This document shows, piece by piece, positions 61,555 through 64,000 of a DNA stretch of 64,000 bases. A program made the translations under genes and the position numbers. Numbering within the stretch: the first letter of the stretch is position 1; each line of letters begins with the position of its first letter. The stretch spans positions 310,001 to 374,000 of the forward strand of contig NC_088777.1 in NCBI RefSeq assembly GCF_954871325.1. Direction: 5' to 3'. The notes below the pieces were generated by a model. The model was not told the DNA's origin. It saw only the letters and a list, made by a program, of their open reading frames with translations, and ran no database searches. Source of the stretch: Gordionus sp. m RMFG-2023 (Eukaryota > Nematomorpha > Gordioida > Chordodea > Parachordodidae).

Positions 61555-61879
61555 TAAGAAATTTTCTGTCTAATATTTTTATTATTATAAACATTATACA
61601 CAGTCATATTCATTTTATTTTAAAATAAATCTTATAAATTAATATTATTTTCTATAATTTCCATATTTCAAAGTAATAAATTAATATATAATAAAATGTT
61701 TAATTTCTTAACAAAAAAAATGCACACAATATATCACTAAACAATAATTTGAAGAAACAAATAAATCAAATTTAATAATTTTATAAATATCGACTATAAT
61801 TCATAATTTTTGAAATTTTTTTTATAAAAATGTAAAGAAACCTGCATAATATTACCCCCCCCCCTCTCCCCCATCCCCT

Positions 61880-62392
61880 ATAAAAATAATTTTGGACCAA
61901 TTATTTATCAATCCAATATATAATATTCCTTATATTGTCTTTAAAATAAAATGTTTTATTTTATCCTATTTTTACTCTTATTATAAATTTTTTGCCCATA
62001 TAAAAATAATATTTTATACTTCTCTACTTTATTACGTTATTATAAAATTTTTTTACTTACAAAAAAATATTTTTTTATTAATATCTAAAAATATTTTTTT
62101 ATTAATATCTAAAAATATTTTTTTTACTAATATATAAAAATATTCTTACATTCATAAAGTTTCATCATATTCAGCATAAAATTATAAATTTAAGAACTTT
62201 AACCTTAAATCTGTAAAAGTTATAATTTTTTATTTTATAAATAATTAAATTTTATTCGTATTTATTTTCTTATATTTTTTTATACGAAATAAAAATATTA
62301 ACTTAATTTCATTAGAAATATTATAAACTAATAAAATTTAATATAACTGAATTTTAAAATAAATTTATAAATTTTTTTTTAATAAATAGAAT
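61880..62392 (+). promoter_or_regulatory. Conserved 5' flank of microexon gene E
   Basis: Aligns with 18950-19488 upstream of copy A over about 500 bases up to the ATG. It includes AATTTTGGACCAATT, TATCAATCCAA, a triplet tandem of ATTTTTTTATTAATATCTAAAA, GAACTTTAACCTTAAATC and TATACGAAATAAAAATATTA. The similarity extends left to a run of 10 C at 61855-61864. Probably promoter and 5' untranslated region. Confidence 0.5.
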
Positions 62393-64000
62393 ATGAAAGT
62401 AATATTTTCTTTACTAGCGGCTCTCGTTTTAACCTTTGAGCGTATAAAAGGTAATTTATAATTTATAATTCAAAATTTATCCAAAAATTCCGTTTCATTT
62501 CAATAGTCTTGGAAGCCGATCCAGGTAAATATTTTTTTATTTCGTTATTTGAATGATTAAAATATTACAATCTGTTACTAGCAAATATTTTGCCTCTGCG
62601 CACATTTAATGTTTTTTGTAGAAATAATAAATATTTTACAAAATTTTTGAAATAGATTATCGTTTTTTTTACTATGTAATAATTTTTACGAATTACAATT
62701 TTATATCTAAACCAATGATGAGATAGATTGGACCTTTTTATGATTAATTTCCAATAAGAGAAATTGATTTAAATTTCTATTCATGTTTTTTATTAATAGT
62801 TTATGATTTGGAGGATCAAAGTATAACAACTTTAGTGATATTTTTTTCCCATTTTAATAATATTATCCCAAAACAACTAGAGAGTTTTATAAAAAATTTG
62901 TATTATTGAACAATTGAGATTTATTATCTAGATGTTTAACAATATTTTTAAAGTTCTGATGGCATATTGATAGCTATTGTTATGTTTAATAATTTCTTTT
63001 CACAAAACGTAAACTGTTTAGATCGAACTATAGTGATCTGCAGTCATTATTATAGAACGAGTAAGCTACGTTTTATATTGCTCAATGTAAAAATTTTCAA
63101 ATTATTTTAGACTTCACTTGTCAAAACGAAAGTAGAATAAAAAAAATTATATTTTAAATTAAAAGCGAAATATTATTCATTTATAGATGACGATATTATA
63201 AACAGAACACAAAGTTTATGATTTATAAATAAAATTTTAAAATTATAATAGTTTTATTAAATTTTTAATTAACATGTTATTAACATGGCCTTACAATATA
63301 AAAGTATAGCAATAAAATTTTGAAATGATTTATAAATAAAATTTTAAAATTATAATAGTTTAATTAAATTTTTATTTAACATGTTATTAACGCGCCTTAC
63401 AATATAAAAGTATTGCAATAAAATTTTGAAAAAATTCTAAAAACCATAAATTTTTTGGGTGACCTGCATGATCAAAATATTATTTTTTGTGAGCGGACGG
63501 GCAGTGAATAGAAAATTATGCCTGCGCCCATCTTTAACATGTTTTCATTTGTGATAAGACATGTTTAATATTTTATTGAAACTGTTTTTAATAAATTTAT
63601 GGACTTAAAATATTCTTAAATCACGAATAATTCTATAAAAGAATAAACTTATCTCACCCCCTCCCCCATCTTGGCGAATTTTTGAGTACGCATCTATATG
63701 GATAGATTATCACTATTAATCAATATAACATTAATAGTTTATCCTATTTATGCTTATTGTTTTAAAGATTGTGGGTCACCTCCATATCTTTTATTGAATA
63801 TTTTTTACGATTCATAAAACTTATTGTAATAAGTGTAAATATGGCAAGCTATTATGGCCTCCCAATTTATTTAGCCTAATATTCTCACAGTAATCTGTAT
63901 ATGTATATAGTAAATCTATTGTTATCAAATAACATTTTTGACATTGATTTTTAAAAAATTTATATAGGAAGCATGGAAAAAAATATAGAAGGTATTATTA
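62393..64000 (+). CDS. Microexon gene E, 5' part, runs off the window
   Basis: Exons: e1 62393-62450, e2 62507-62524, e3 62800-62820, e4 63022-63060, e5 63111-63131, e6 63187-63213, e7 63968-63991. Exon 1 encodes MKVIFSLLAALVLTFERIK, nearly the same signal peptide as copy A. Internal exons join in frame: LEADP (e2), YDLEDQ (e3), RTIVICSHYYRT (e4), FTCQNE (e5), DDIINRTQ (e6), SMEKNIE (e7). Sequons are NFT (across the e4-e5 junction) and NRT. Exons 3-7 are closest to copy B, while exon 1 and the 5' flank are closest to copy A. No break is seen in the visible part, so this copy may be functional. The remaining exons, from e8 onward, should lie within a few hundred bases to several kilobases right of the edge. 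Confidence 0.82.
63220..63960. other. Intron 6 of gene E with internal duplication
   Basis: An approximately 105-base segment (TTTATAAATAAAATTTTAAAATTATAATAG...) occurs twice in tandem at about 63220-63325 and 63326-63430. The section from about 63550 to 63700 matches 29140-29290 in the equivalent intron of gene B, including TGCGATAAGACATGTTTAA-like sequence and a C-rich tract. Confidence 0.55.

Noticed and set aside
19489-64000. Confident assignment to the bicycle or schistosome MEG families
   Set aside because: Exon phase, size and signal peptide agree with such families, but the double CYC motif is not visible and sequence identity could not be tested, so only the architectural likeness is stated.
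1-64000. CRISPR arrays, tRNA or rRNA genes
   Set aside because: Repeat arrays here are irregular transposon subterminal or intron repeats. No tRNA cloverleaf boxes or rRNA-like stretches were recognised by eye.

Overview
This is a strongly AT-rich metazoan nuclear window, most likely insect and quite possibly hemipteran. The reasons are spliced genes with short GT-AG introns, hAT, piggyBac, Mutator-like and Ty3/gypsy transposable elements, and no bacterial or organellar gene organisation. The host assignment is inference. Few long reading frames are host genes. The host coding signal is in exons of 9-58 bases that ordinary ORF scans miss.

The main content is a tandem, same-strand array of microexon genes from about 19.5 kb to the right edge: copies A (19489-25815), B (26160-31149), C (35093-38811), a 5' relic (about 47547-47605), D (50611-56729) and E (62393 to beyond the edge). 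Aligning the copies defines a common plan. A 58-base first exon carries ATG and a signal peptide. Up to 14 internal exons of 18-39 bases follow (one of 9 in copy B), nearly all a multiple of three and all splitting codons after base 1. Copy D reads from ATG to stop through 16 exons as a 154-residue predicted secreted protein with five N-glycosylation sequons and a conserved cysteine pair. The architecture recalls the bicycle effector genes of aphids and relatives and the micro-exon genes of schistosomes, but I see no double CYC motif and cannot place the family by sequence. Introns have been inflated by transposons: a foldback element in A, a hAT relic in B, a MITE in C and a degenerate repeat block in D.

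The left third is transposon-dominated. A short LTR element with identical LTRs lies at 2723-4774. A 10.4-kb hAT transposon (6448-16857) is bounded by 8-base target duplications and long inverted arrays of a GTCGAC/GAGGACGAATA repeat. It encodes a 643-residue, five-exon transposase on the minus strand that looks intact. A Mutator-like foldback element (11166-14412, 9-base target duplication) sits in that transposase's first intron and itself holds a truncated piggyBac (12093-13695, TTAA). A second, decayed hAT (31615-34729) lies between copies B and C. Small MITEs with the same terminal sequence as the large hAT are scattered through the window.

The remainder, notably 1-2390, 38.8-41.9 kb, 44.4-46.0 kb and 56.7-61.9 kb, is AT-rich DNA with C or G homopolymer runs where I see no supportable gene. 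No tRNA, rRNA or CRISPR was recognised.
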